Of a stretch of DNA of 64,000 nucleotides, positions 26,547 to 35,215 are shown piece after piece. A program made the position numbers and the translations under genes. The notes beneath the pieces are model-generated. The model was given only the letters and a program-made list of their open reading frames with translations. It was not told the origin of the DNA and ran no database searches. Positions within the stretch are counted from its first letter, which is position 1; every line of letters starts with the position of its first letter. Source of the stretch: Pedobacter soli (GTDB lineage: Bacteria; Bacteroidota; Bacteroidia; Sphingobacteriales; Sphingobacteriaceae); assembly GCF_900101435.1 (NCBI RefSeq), contig NZ_FMZH01000004.1, positions 465,568 to 529,567 of the forward strand, given 5' to 3'.

Positions 26547-27611
26547 ATGATTATGCTGATCGAAAATAACGCTATAGGCACAACTTTACAATTGGGTTTG
26601 GCAGAAAAAGCCGATTGGATAAAGTATGTAGAACGTGCAGCCGATTATGATTTTTATCATAGCTGGCAGTATCATTCAATGGCCACCAACGGAACTCCTA
26701 TTTTGTTTATTTATGAGGAGGCTGGCAATTTTATTGCGCTACCTTTGCTCGAACGCCCAATTGCAGATACCATTTACTATGACCTGCATTGTGTATACGG
26801 GTATTCGGGACCGATATCGAACCTCAAGTTCAATCAGCAGCCAGATACTTTAAAAGATAACTTTTTAAATGCCTTTCTGGCTTTTTTACAGCAGGGTAAA
26901 TATGTTTCTGTTTTCTCTAAACTGCATCCGTTTTTTAACCAGAACGAGCTGTTAAAAAGAACAAAAGGATTGTACGAAAATGGAAAAACCATAGCTGTAG
27001 ACCTGCGGCAAACGCTTGAAGATCAGCGTAAACAATACAGGGAAACCACCTGGGATGGCATTAAGAAATGCCGGCGTTTAGGCTACACCTTGCGCGAAAG
27101 TCGCAAACAGGAAGATATAGCTGCCTTCACCCAATTATACCAGGCCAATATGGGCCGCATAAGTGCTACCGAGTTTTACCTGTTTGATGAAGCCTATTTT
27201 ACCCATTTAATCCATTCTACAGAATTTGATTGTAAACTGGTTTTGGTTTGTTTGGGCGATGAAATAACGTGCGGAAGCATTATCACGCTCACCAATGGCA
27301 TTATTCAGGGACATTTAATTGCCACCAATATAAACCACCTTAAATATTCGCCTGCCAAATTCCTGATTGATGAGGTGAGCGGCCTGGGCAGAAAATGGAA
27401 CATGAAATATTACCATTTAGGTGGTGGCCTAGGTTATAAAGAAGACTCGCTTTTTGAATGGAAGCGGGGCTTTTCGAACTTAATTTTAGATTATTACAGC
27501 TGGCGTTACGTTGCCAACGAACCTGTTTACAACCAGCTGGTAGAAAAATCAGGCATCGATATCCAGGATACGACTGATTTTTTTCCACTGTACAGAATGA
27601 CCCCTCAATAA
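26547..27611 (+). CDS. FemAB-like GNAT transferase B, tandem paralog
   Basis: A 354-residue paralog of the preceding gene with the same landmarks in the same order: DFYHSWQYHSMATNG, VYGYSGPISN, LHPFFNQNELL, ENGKTIAVDL, QGHLIATNINHLKYSPAKFL, YHLGGGLGYKEDSLFEWKRGF. The two differ over much of their length, so they are an old tandem duplication and not a recent copy. They may act on different positions or with different acyl donors. Met1 and Met3 are both possible starts. The gene ends 31 bp before the dehydratase. Confidence 0.82.
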   Translation: MIMLIENNAIGTTLQLGLAEKADWIKYVERAADYDFYHSWQYHSMATNGTPILFIYEEAGNFIALPLLERPIADTIYYDLHCVYGYSGPISNLKFNQQPDTLKDNFLNAFLAFLQQGKYVSVFSKLHPFFNQNELLKRTKGLYENGKTIAVDLRQTLEDQRKQYRETTWDGIKKCRRLGYTLRESRKQEDIAAFTQLYQANMGRISATEFYLFDEAYFTHLIHSTEFDCKLVLVCLGDEITCGSIITLTNGIIQGHLIATNINHLKYSPAKFLIDEVSGLGRKWNMKYYHLGGGLGYKEDSLFEWKRGFSNLILDYYSWRYVANEPVYNQLVEKSGIDIQDTTDFFPLYRMTPQ

Positions 27612-27642
27612 CAACAATTGCTTTATTTAATGATTCTCAATT

Positions 27643-29571
27643 ATGAAAAATTTTTTCTTCCCCGACAAGGCGCACTCTAGATGGTTAATTTTACTCATCG
27701 ACCAGATGATTGTAGTCTGGACCTTGTTTATAGCCATTTTATTAACCCATACACTCAGTTACCAGGATATTTTTAACGCCAGTAACGCCATGTATGTAGG
27801 CCTTTACTGCGCCATTGCAGCAGGTGTTTTTATTACCTTGCGTATCCATACCGGTATTATTCGCTATTCTAATACCGAAGATATTTTAAGGGTATTTCTG
27901 GCTGTTTTTGTTACCAGCTTACTTTTTATTGGCGTAAATAAAATCCTTTCGCAAAGGTTTCAGTTATTGTGGAGTGAAATGGATAAAGCCCTGATCCTGA
28001 ATTTCTTTATCTCTTCATCATTGCTCATTTTGATGCGTACATTGGTTAAAGGGGTGTTTTATTTTTTTAAAGAGCTTAAATCCGAAACCAAAGAAAATAT
28101 CCTCATCTATGGTTCTGAAAAGAAAGCCATCCTGATTAAAAATGCCATTGAGCAAAATGAAGATTCGAACCTGAATATTATTGGTTTTGTTGATGATAAC
28201 CGCGACCGGGTAGATAAATACCTCGAGCAGAAAAAAGTATACCATTCGTGCTCAGTAGAGTTTTTAAAAGAAAAACATGGGATTAAAAAAATACTATTTG
28301 CCGAAGATGCCTTAAATACCTTAAATAAAAAGAAAATTATCGATACCTGCGTAAACCAGGGTATTAAGGTAATTATGGTGCCACCATCTGATAAGTGGCT
28401 TTACGGCAAGCTTGATTCGCACCAATTGAGGGATTTAAAAATTGAAGATCTTTTAGAGCGCGAGCCAATTAAACTTAACAAAAAGAATATCCTTAAAGAT
28501 TTAAGTGGCAAATGTATTTTGGTTACCGGAGCTGCGGGATCTATCGGATCAGAAATTGTGAGGCAGGCTTTACATTATAACCCTAAAATGGTTATCCTTT
28601 GCGATCAGGCCGAAACACCCTTACATGATTTGAAATTAGAGCTCGAAGATAATTTTCAGGCTGCAAATGTAAAAATCTTCATGGCCAACGTACAGAATAT
28701 AAACCGCATCCGTACACTGTTCGAATTGTATAAACCAGAAATTGTTTTCCATGCTGCGGCCTATAAACATGTACCCATGATGGAAGATAATCCGGCAGAG
28801 GCTGTTTTAACCAACGTTTTAGGTACTAAAAACATGGCCGATGTATCAATGGAATTTGGTGTAGAAAAGTTTGTGATGATATCGACAGATAAAGCGGTGA
28901 AACCTACCAATGTAATGGGTGCCTCAAAACGTTTGGCCGAAATTTATATCCAGTCTTTAAATAGTCCGGAAACCTTGCCAAATGGCGAAATTACCACACA
29001 CGCTTCGCGTACACGCTTTGTTACCACCCGTTTTGGCAATGTACTGGGCTCAAACGGTTCAGTTATTCCGCGGTTTAAAAGCCAGATTGAGCGCAGAGGA
29101 CCAATAACCGTTACCGACCCTGAAATAACCCGTTATTTTATGACGATACCCGAAGCTGTACAGCTGGTAATGGAAGCCGGCGCCATGGGTAAAGGCGGCG
29201 AAATCTTTTTATTTGATATGGGCAAACCGATTAAAATAGTCGATTTAGCCATTAATATGATTAAGCTGGCTGGCTTAACACCTTACAACGACATCGATAT
29301 TGTCTTTACCGGTTTAAGGCCTGGAGAGAAGCTGTATGAAGAACTTTTGCTAATGGAAGAGGAAATCATGGCCACGCACCATCCTAAAATTAAAATTTCG
29401 CAAAAAGTGGCTTATAATTACCTCTATGTAAACCAGATCATTAAAGACCTGATTGTGCTAAACAACGATGGAAACGATCTGAATATGGTAAAGAAAATGA
29501 AAGAAATTATACCCGATTATATCAGCAACAATTCGCGTTACGAAGAGCTTGATTTACTGGTTGCCAATTAA
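27643..29571 (+). CDS. FlaA1/CapD/WbpM-like membrane nucleotide-sugar 4,6-dehydratase
   Basis: A 642-residue protein. Four N-terminal hydrophobic helices lie within residues about 12-135, followed by a Rossmann-like CoA-binding domain (ENILIYGSEKKAILIKNA). The C-terminal SDR domain has GAAGSIG (296-302), ILCDQAETPLHDL, AAAYKHVPMME, and the variant active-site context MISTDKAVKPTNVMGASKR, where Met replaces the usual catalytic Tyr as in WbpM. The family makes UDP-4-keto-6-deoxy-GlcNAc, the precursor of QuiNAc, FucNAc and bacillosamine. It can feed the two DegT-type aminotransferases of the locus. Confidence 0.95.
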   Translation: MKNFFFPDKAHSRWLILLIDQMIVVWTLFIAILLTHTLSYQDIFNASNAMYVGLYCAIAAGVFITLRIHTGIIRYSNTEDILRVFLAVFVTSLLFIGVNKILSQRFQLLWSEMDKALILNFFISSSLLILMRTLVKGVFYFFKELKSETKENILIYGSEKKAILIKNAIEQNEDSNLNIIGFVDDNRDRVDKYLEQKKVYHSCSVEFLKEKHGIKKILFAEDALNTLNKKKIIDTCVNQGIKVIMVPPSDKWLYGKLDSHQLRDLKIEDLLEREPIKLNKKNILKDLSGKCILVTGAAGSIGSEIVRQALHYNPKMVILCDQAETPLHDLKLELEDNFQAANVKIFMANVQNINRIRTLFELYKPEIVFHAAAYKHVPMMEDNPAEAVLTNVLGTKNMADVSMEFGVEKFVMISTDKAVKPTNVMGASKRLAEIYIQSLNSPETLPNGEITTHASRTRFVTTRFGNVLGSNGSVIPRFKSQIERRGPITVTDPEITRYFMTIPEAVQLVMEAGAMGKGGEIFLFDMGKPIKIVDLAINMIKLAGLTPYNDIDIVFTGLRPGEKLYEELLLMEEEIMATHHPKIKISQKVAYNYLYVNQIIKDLIVLNNDGNDLNMVKKMKEIIPDYISNNSRYEELDLLVAN

Positions 29572-29699
29572 TTAGATCAATGTTAAAACAGTAATTAATT
29601 ATTTGCTTTTCTTAACAAAAAATTATTAAATTTAAGTAACATAGTCGTCCCCGAATGTTGGTTGAATTTAAATATCCGTTTTAAATTAAATTAACCGCT

Positions 29700-30122
29700 A
29701 TGAGTTTAAATGTAGGACAGGTTCTTGAGCGCGTTGTGCGCCGGGACCGTATGGGCATAAGTGAATTATCCCGTAAATTAAATGTAAGTAGGAGAACAAT
29801 TTACAATTGGTTCGATCAGAAGAGCCTTAACCCCGAAATCATCTGGAAAGTTGGAAGTGTAATCGGTCATGATTTTTCGATAGAGTTACCTGAAACCTTT
29901 GCAAAGACCAGTAATAATATACGCGAGGCTTTCGATGCACATACCGAAGATTTTGCTAAGGGCGATGCCAATTCGGTATATTTCTGGATGAATAAATACA
30001 TTAAGCTTCTCGAAAAATACAACGAAATATTAAGTCACACCAATTTAGACAAAACAGTTTCTGAAAAGGTGGCGCATCATACTATGCCCAGAAACAACAG
30101 CGGCAACCGCTCTGTAGCCTAG
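29700..30122 (+). CDS. Small helix-turn-helix DNA-binding protein
   Basis: A 140-residue protein. Residues about 17-40 form a clear helix-turn-helix (MGISELSRKLNVSRRTIYNWF) of the Cro/C1 or resolvase-like type, followed by NPEIIWKVGSVIGHDFS, which completes a five-helix xre-like domain. The rest (70-140) is hydrophilic and of unknown fold. It has its own 128-bp AT-rich upstream region and is the last gene before the polysaccharide locus gives way to unrelated genes. It may regulate the locus, but nothing proves it. Confidence 0.75.
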   Translation: MSLNVGQVLERVVRRDRMGISELSRKLNVSRRTIYNWFDQKSLNPEIIWKVGSVIGHDFSIELPETFAKTSNNIREAFDAHTEDFAKGDANSVYFWMNKYIKLLEKYNEILSHTNLDKTVSEKVAHHTMPRNNSGNRSVA

Positions 30123-30281
30123 GTTTAATTACTTATTTCTCATTATTCAATTACAAAACCAATCTCACAGGCTAACTACATACTTCTTGTAGTGGCCTTC
30201 AGTATTATTTCTTAACTCTCTAAAGCTTTACCATATTTCGCTTTATGGTAATGGATTTCTATTTACTAAATTTTTGAAATC

Positions 30282-30839
30282 ATGAAAACAATTAACGCAT
30301 TAACTCTGCTATTATCTTTATTTATTTTTCAGGGTGTACATGCACAATCGCAAGTTTATGGCGGCACAGGTATTCGTTATTCGTTAGGTATCGAAACTGG
30401 TTTGGCCACTGGTTATTTAGCTAAAAAATATGAAGCACCCCTGGGCGTTTCTGCACAAGCCGAATTTCCCATTACAGAGGGCATCTTATATGCCACAACC
30501 AATGCCGGTTTCAACAATATTTTTGTTACTGGTACCTATTCACATTTGGTAGATGATCTTCACCTCATTCCGCTTAAAGCTGGTTTGAAGTATTTTTACA
30601 GGAGTAATCTCTACTTGCAGTCTGAAATTGGCGTTTCATTCCTGTTGAATAAAACCAACTGCGTGGAAGGTAAAAAGGCGGCATTTCTATATGCACCGCA
30701 GTTTGGGATGATATTTTATCTCCACAACAATAATTATATCGATGCCGGCCTGCGTTGGGAGAGTAACGGCAAATACTATAAGTGCGATCACACCAATAAC
30801 TTCGTAGGCTTCCGTGTTGCATGGGGTTTCAGCCTATAA
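30282..30839 (+). CDS. Secreted or outer-membrane beta-barrel-like hypothetical protein
   Basis: A 185-residue protein with a signal peptide (1-21, ending VHAQ). The mature part shows alternating strands typical of small Bacteroidota barrels (GIRYSLGIETGLATGY, AGLKYFYRSNLYLQSEIGVSFLL, YIDAGLRWES) and ends in Phe-Ser-Leu, near the usual C-terminal aromatic motif. Two Cys (in NKTNCVEG and YKCDHTNN) could form a disulfide. No specific family recognised. Confidence 0.7.
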   Translation: MKTINALTLLLSLFIFQGVHAQSQVYGGTGIRYSLGIETGLATGYLAKKYEAPLGVSAQAEFPITEGILYATTNAGFNNIFVTGTYSHLVDDLHLIPLKAGLKYFYRSNLYLQSEIGVSFLLNKTNCVEGKKAAFLYAPQFGMIFYLHNNNYIDAGLRWESNGKYYKCDHTNNFVGFRVAWGFSL

Positions 30840-30882
30840 CTGCTGGTATATTAAAGTAATCATCTTTTAATAAGCTCTGTAC

Positions 30883-31182
30883 ATGAAAGCAAGTATACAG
30901 TATAATACCATGAATGGATTATGGATTCTCTTCATTGATTGTAAGTACGAGGATTCTCCTAAATACATCAGGATGATTACCAAAATAATAATCAAAATGC
31001 TATCCGGCACCATTATTCCCGGCAATAAGCGCAGGGTGAGGTCGGGGAGGCACTACCTCATCCACGAACACGTGGTAGAGCTGCATACCGACGAATGGTT
31101 TCCGCTGGTGCTGGCCAGCGAAAGGAAAGAGCTTTTAGAAGGTATTAAATCTATTTTTATGGATATGAATGGAAAAAAATAA
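30883..31182 (+). CDS. Hypothetical 99-residue protein
   Basis: A short basic protein of unknown family. It has a hydrophobic/charged mix with no signal peptide: a core MNGLWILFIDCKYEDS, a basic middle (GNKRRVRSGRHYLIHEH), and an acidic-aromatic end (DEWFPLVLASERKELLEGI). Met10 (MNGLW) is an alternative start. It lies between the barrel gene and dispersed repeat DNA. Composition looks protein-like, but evidence for expression is only the open frame and reading direction shared with its neighbour. Confidence 0.45.
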   Translation: MKASIQYNTMNGLWILFIDCKYEDSPKYIRMITKIIIKMLSGTIIPGNKRRVRSGRHYLIHEHVVELHTDEWFPLVLASERKELLEGIKSIFMDMNGKK

Positions 31183-31318
31183 TGGCTGTCCCGAATGATT
31201 GTCATCCTGGGCCTGTTGAAGGACATACTTAAAATATATCCTAATTGAGTTCTACAGGCTAAAAACAGAAAATCTCTTATCAAGACAGCCAAATTTAAAA
31301 GACCAGCTTAAAAAACGG

Positions 31319-31346
31319 GAAGGTTGCTCCGCAAGGAGTGGCCTTC
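31319..31346. terminator. Hairpin with GCAA loop between convergent genes
   Basis: Twelve pairs (31319-31330 with 31335-31346, three of them G-T) close a GCAA tetraloop and are followed by TCTTGTTTC. It lies between the rightward gene ending at 31182 and the leftward copper oxidase ending at 31366. A worn copy of a common Bacteroidota dispersed repeat (TGTCATCCTGGGCCTGTTG) is at 31200-31224. Confidence 0.6.
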
Positions 31347-31365
31347 TCTTGTTTCAGGCCAGGTC

Positions 31366-33645
31366 TTAGTAATTAAGCGATAAACCTAAACCAAAACCCA
31401 TATCGCTATCGTAGTGTGTACGAATACCCATATTCTTATTAATTACATACCTCAAATCAGCCATGTATTCCAGATCGGTATTCACCATAAAACCCGCCCT
31501 GAGTCTTTTAGATACCGGAATATCTTCGCGCATTAAGGCCAAACGTACAATACCATCATGGTAAACCTCTGCCTGAAAATCAATTAGCAGAGGTAAGGTG
31601 TACATTACACCCAGGCTCACGGCACTTCTGCTATCTTTTTTGTTTACCTGGCCGAAGATATTTTTCTCATGTTCGTCCATTCCCATTTTACGATAACGCC
31701 AGTCGAAACCAATAAAAGGCATTAACCATTGCATTTTACCAATGTAGCGGCCTACGTGCGTTTCTACTTCAAAACCATGCATATCGCTATAACCCAGGCG
31801 CCATTCGGTACCTACCGACCATCTTGCGTTTTGCAACATAGCCGAACCGTCATTACCGTTTGTGGCAAAATCGTTCTGGGCCATAAAATGAGGCATATTA
31901 CTTTCTTTTTGCAGCTCGCGATAGGCCATAGCCTTATCAGGCAGTAATGGGTTCTTATAATCGCCTACTGCAAACACACGGTTCATACCCGCCATCATGT
32001 GGTATAAAATATGGCAGTGAAAAAACCAGTCGCCTTCTTCGTTAGCCAGAAACTCAATTGTATCCGTCTCCATTGGCATAATATCGAGCACATTTTTAAG
32101 CGGCGCATTTTCGCCCTGGCCATTAATTATCCTGAAATCGAAACCATGTAAATGGATTGGGTGGCGCATCATTGAATTGTTGTATAAGGTTATGCGGAGT
32201 ATTTCTCCCTTTTTAACGGGGATTTTGTCACTTTCACTCAACACCTTATTATCCATGCTCCAAACGTAACGGTTCATGTTACCCGTTAATGTGAATTTGA
32301 GTTCTTTTACAGGCGTATTTTTAGGCAGGGTAGTAGGTTGCGGTGCCTTAAGCATGGCATAATTGAGGGTTACAATATCACCTAAAGCATTAGCATTATA
32401 GCGGTTTGGATTCTTCTCCATATCCATCTCTTTCATGCTGTGTGCTTTGGCTTTGTCGGCTTCTCCGGTAATTTCCGGATACATCACTACATTCATATCC
32501 ATCTGGTTAAGGCTCATTTTCATGCCCATATCATCCAGGTCGCCGTTCATCTTCATCATATCGTTCATCATCTTCATGCCATCAAAATACTTAAGGCGCG
32601 GTAAAGGCGAAATCAACTGTTTAATACCATTACCGATAAAATAACTGGTAGATTGTGTACGATCTTCGGTGGTGGCCATAAATTCGTATGCTACGCCGTT
32701 TTCCGGTATCGTAACTACTACATCATAAGTTTCTGATACGGCAATAATCAAACGGTCAACCTCAACAGGGCTTACATCGTTACCATCGCTGGCTACAACT
32801 GTCATTTTACCACCGGCATAACGTAACCAGAAATAAGAAGATGCACCGCCGTTTGAAATGCGGAGCCGAACACGGTCGCCAGCTTTTAAGGTTTTGCCAT
32901 CTACGCTTTTTAATTCGGTATTAACCTGGCCATTCATCAGCACTTTGTCGTAATAAACGTCGCTAACATCCATCGCTGTCATTCGTTTCCATTCGTTTTT
33001 AACCTTAGTTTTAAGCTGGCCCTGCTTAACGGCTTCAGCATAAGATTGTGTAGCTCCTTTTTTAATTGCTGCCCAATCATTTGCGTTATGCAGCATGCGG
33101 TGTACGTTATCGGGATTAAGGTTAGTCCACTCGCTGAGCACTACCGGTACAGTTGGCAAATCATCTATTCCTTTCCTGAAAGTTTTATCGGTATCACGTT
33201 TCTTCATTACAAAGTTGCCATACATACCAATTTGCTCTTGCAGGCCCGAGTGTGAATGATACCAGTGTGTTCCGTTCTGGATGATTGGAAAGCGGTAGGT
33301 ATGTGTGGTGTTGGGCTTTATGGGCTGCTGGGTAAGGTAAGGCACACCATCCTCTTTATTTGGCAAGAACACACCATGCCAGTGTAACGAGGTATTTTCC
33401 TTGAGCTGGTTGTGTACCACAATTTCTGCAGTATCACCTTCGGTAAAAGTGAGGGTAGGCATGGGGATCTGTCCGTTTACAGCTATGGCCCGTTTTTCTT
33501 TTCCGGCATAGTTTACCAGGGTATCTTTTACGTAAAGCTGGTAACGTACTACTTTTTGCGCCAATGTAGTTTTTGTAGCAATAAATAAAAAAAGTATGGT
33601 AGTAAACAGCTTTAAGTTATGATGAAATAAACTTCTACTTTTCAT
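31366..33645 (-). CDS. Multicopper oxidase fused to a CopB-like outer-membrane barrel domain
   Basis: A 759-residue exported protein: signal peptide 1-29, three cupredoxin domains (about 32-570), then about 170 residues (590-759) of barrel-like strands. Copper ligands are HWHG (H88, H90), HWYHSHSG (127-132), HPIHLHG, and HCHILYHMMAGM near 545-556 with a Met axial ligand for type 1 copper. A Met/Asp-rich segment (about 355-420, MKMMNDMMKMNG) resembles the cuprous-ion shuttle region of CopA/CueO. The tail (VGTEWRLGYSDMHGFEVETHV, QAEVYHDGIVRLALM) resembles CopB. It is the last gene of the leftward copper group and should oxidise Cu(I) in the periplasm. Confidence 0.9.
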   Translation of the reverse strand: MKSRSLFHHNLKLFTTILFLFIATKTTLAQKVVRYQLYVKDTLVNYAGKEKRAIAVNGQIPMPTLTFTEGDTAEIVVHNQLKENTSLHWHGVFLPNKEDGVPYLTQQPIKPNTTHTYRFPIIQNGTHWYHSHSGLQEQIGMYGNFVMKKRDTDKTFRKGIDDLPTVPVVLSEWTNLNPDNVHRMLHNANDWAAIKKGATQSYAEAVKQGQLKTKVKNEWKRMTAMDVSDVYYDKVLMNGQVNTELKSVDGKTLKAGDRVRLRISNGGASSYFWLRYAGGKMTVVASDGNDVSPVEVDRLIIAVSETYDVVVTIPENGVAYEFMATTEDRTQSTSYFIGNGIKQLISPLPRLKYFDGMKMMNDMMKMNGDLDDMGMKMSLNQMDMNVVMYPEITGEADKAKAHSMKEMDMEKNPNRYNANALGDIVTLNYAMLKAPQPTTLPKNTPVKELKFTLTGNMNRYVWSMDNKVLSESDKIPVKKGEILRITLYNNSMMRHPIHLHGFDFRIINGQGENAPLKNVLDIMPMETDTIEFLANEEGDWFFHCHILYHMMAGMNRVFAVGDYKNPLLPDKAMAYRELQKESNMPHFMAQNDFATNGNDGSAMLQNARWSVGTEWRLGYSDMHGFEVETHVGRYIGKMQWLMPFIGFDWRYRKMGMDEHEKNIFGQVNKKDSRSAVSLGVMYTLPLLIDFQAEVYHDGIVRLALMREDIPVSKRLRAGFMVNTDLEYMADLRYVINKNMGIRTHYDSDMGFGLGLSLNY

Positions 33646-33668
33646 TTGTGATTTTTTAATTAAGCGGG

Positions 33669-34523
33669 TTATTTTAACGTTTCTAGAGTACTACCGCAAG
33701 TCAGCATTTTAGCACCATAAAAGGGGTTCTTAACCGCACTTTCTTTACTTAGCCAGTTGGCTCCCTTACCACTGTTATACATCGGGCAATGCTGATAATA
33801 AACAGGTTCAGCTTGTTTTGTAACTTTAGCCAGTGCATACATATTTGCAGAAAGAGTGGAGAAAGCTTGCCTTTGCGCTTCCACATCTTTTAATTTGGCA
33901 ATATTGCTCACCTTAGCTGTCAGGTCTTTTACTGCCGCCATCCAGGCAGTGTGTTCGGCCGTGCTAAGTTTCTCCATTTCTACTGCTTTGATGGCCTCAA
34001 GTAAGGCTGTTGCTTTAAGTCCGGCTGCATTGGCATCTGTTTTTACCAGTGCATCTTTAATGGCAAAATACTGATCGAATACTGTTTTTAGTGGTGATGT
34101 TCCTGAGCTGCTTGCTGCCATAGCCTGATGATCGTGAGGGACTTTTTCTGCTTGCGCTGCTTTCATTTTGCTTGCTGGCTTTAAAGTCCGCTGGTACTGG
34201 CAACGCTCCGGTAATTTCGCATAAGCTTCATCAGGTGCCAAATAGCTTGTATTATCGTATCCTGCTAAAGCAATTCGTTTTAATATTTCATCGGTATTGG
34301 TTTTCTGGCTGTTGTAAGTAATGCTGGCCATTTTGGAAGTTTTATCCCATTCTGCTGCAGCAATCCCTTTTACATTTGCAGCGGTTTCGATGGTTTTTTT
34401 GCACATTTCACAGTTTCCTGATACCTGAATGCTAAGGATTTGTGCGTTTTTAATTTGGGCGAAGGTATTTCGGGTTGATAATAATAAGATCATTACCACC
34501 AATATTTTTGATGTCAATTTCAT
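33669..34523 (-). CDS. Periplasmic HMA-domain/DUF3347 copper-binding protein
   Basis: A 284-residue exported protein. After the signal peptide (1-22) comes an HMA fold (about 27-95) with the metal motif GNCEMCKKTIE (CxxC). A His/Met-rich linker (KVPHDHQAMAASS) leads to a DUF3347 domain (about 140-284) with four-helix character and the end motif YYQHCPMYNSGKGANW, NPFYGAKMLTCG, whose Cys, His and Met likely bind copper. It lies 23 bp upstream (in transcription order) of the multicopper oxidase and probably hands copper to it or to an efflux system. Confidence 0.88.
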   Translation of the reverse strand: MKLTSKILVVMILLLSTRNTFAQIKNAQILSIQVSGNCEMCKKTIETAANVKGIAAAEWDKTSKMASITYNSQKTNTDEILKRIALAGYDNTSYLAPDEAYAKLPERCQYQRTLKPASKMKAAQAEKVPHDHQAMAASSSGTSPLKTVFDQYFAIKDALVKTDANAAGLKATALLEAIKAVEMEKLSTAEHTAWMAAVKDLTAKVSNIAKLKDVEAQRQAFSTLSANMYALAKVTKQAEPVYYQHCPMYNSGKGANWLSKESAVKNPFYGAKMLTCGSTLETLK

Positions 34524-34611
34524 TGTGATGATTTTTAAAGGCTATAAATTAATTAATAAGTAGCTATCCTGGTTTTGGTGAGGACGCATTTGTGGCTAAA
34601 CAGCCATTAAT

Positions 34612-34998
34612 TTAAGCTATTTTTGGCGGTTGCCAGATGGATATAAAGCCAAAAGAATAATTGGATTGTTGATAACCAATTTGCTGTTTTTCGGCCATAA
34701 GCGGCTGATTGATCACTTGCAAATTGCATACCATGGCCAGGCTAACTGAAGGACTTGAAGCACAACAGCGACAAGAACCGTGCTTGCATTTGTGCCTGCA
34801 ATCGTTGTGTTTTGCTTTTTTACCGGCTTTAGCGTGGCAGCAATCATGCATCGCTGCTTTTTTGGTCTCTGCTTTAGAGCAGGAAGCGTGCATTGTTTTA
34901 TCAGACTTGGTAGCATGCGCATAACTAAGGCCTGGGAATAAAAAAGATCCCAAACACAATAGCAATACTGCAACGATATCTACTCTTAATTTTTTCAA
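34612..34998 (-). CDS. Small secreted His/Cys-rich metal-binding protein
   Basis: A 128-residue protein with signal peptide (1-27, ending SYAHA). The mature N-terminal half is crowded with potential metal ligands: HASCSKAE, MHDCCHAKAG, NDCRHKCKHGSCRCC. The C-terminus ends WQPPKIA. The pattern of HxxC, CC and PP fits small periplasmic copper/heavy-metal proteins of Bacteroidota sometimes called HYC_CC_PP. It is the first gene of the leftward copper operon. The upstream gap (34999-35215) is AT-rich and should hold the promoter. Confidence 0.75.
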   Translation of the reverse strand: MKKLRVDIVAVLLLCLGSFLFPGLSYAHATKSDKTMHASCSKAETKKAAMHDCCHAKAGKKAKHNDCRHKCKHGSCRCCASSPSVSLAMVCNLQVINQPLMAEKQQIGYQQSNYSFGFISIWQPPKIA

Positions 34999-35215
34999 TG
35001 CAAAGCAAAGTTAGGAATTAGATTCAGCTATGCTTTAGTATATTGAAATTATATAAACAAATCATAAAATTATATAAACGGGGCATAGCAATTAAAAGAG
35101 TTATTCACAACCTAATTTACTTAAATTGGAGTATCCTGTTTTTACTATTTCAACAAAAATTTGCAAGCATAAATTTCATCAATAACCTTTAATGTTTAAA
35201 CTATAAAGGCTTAGT

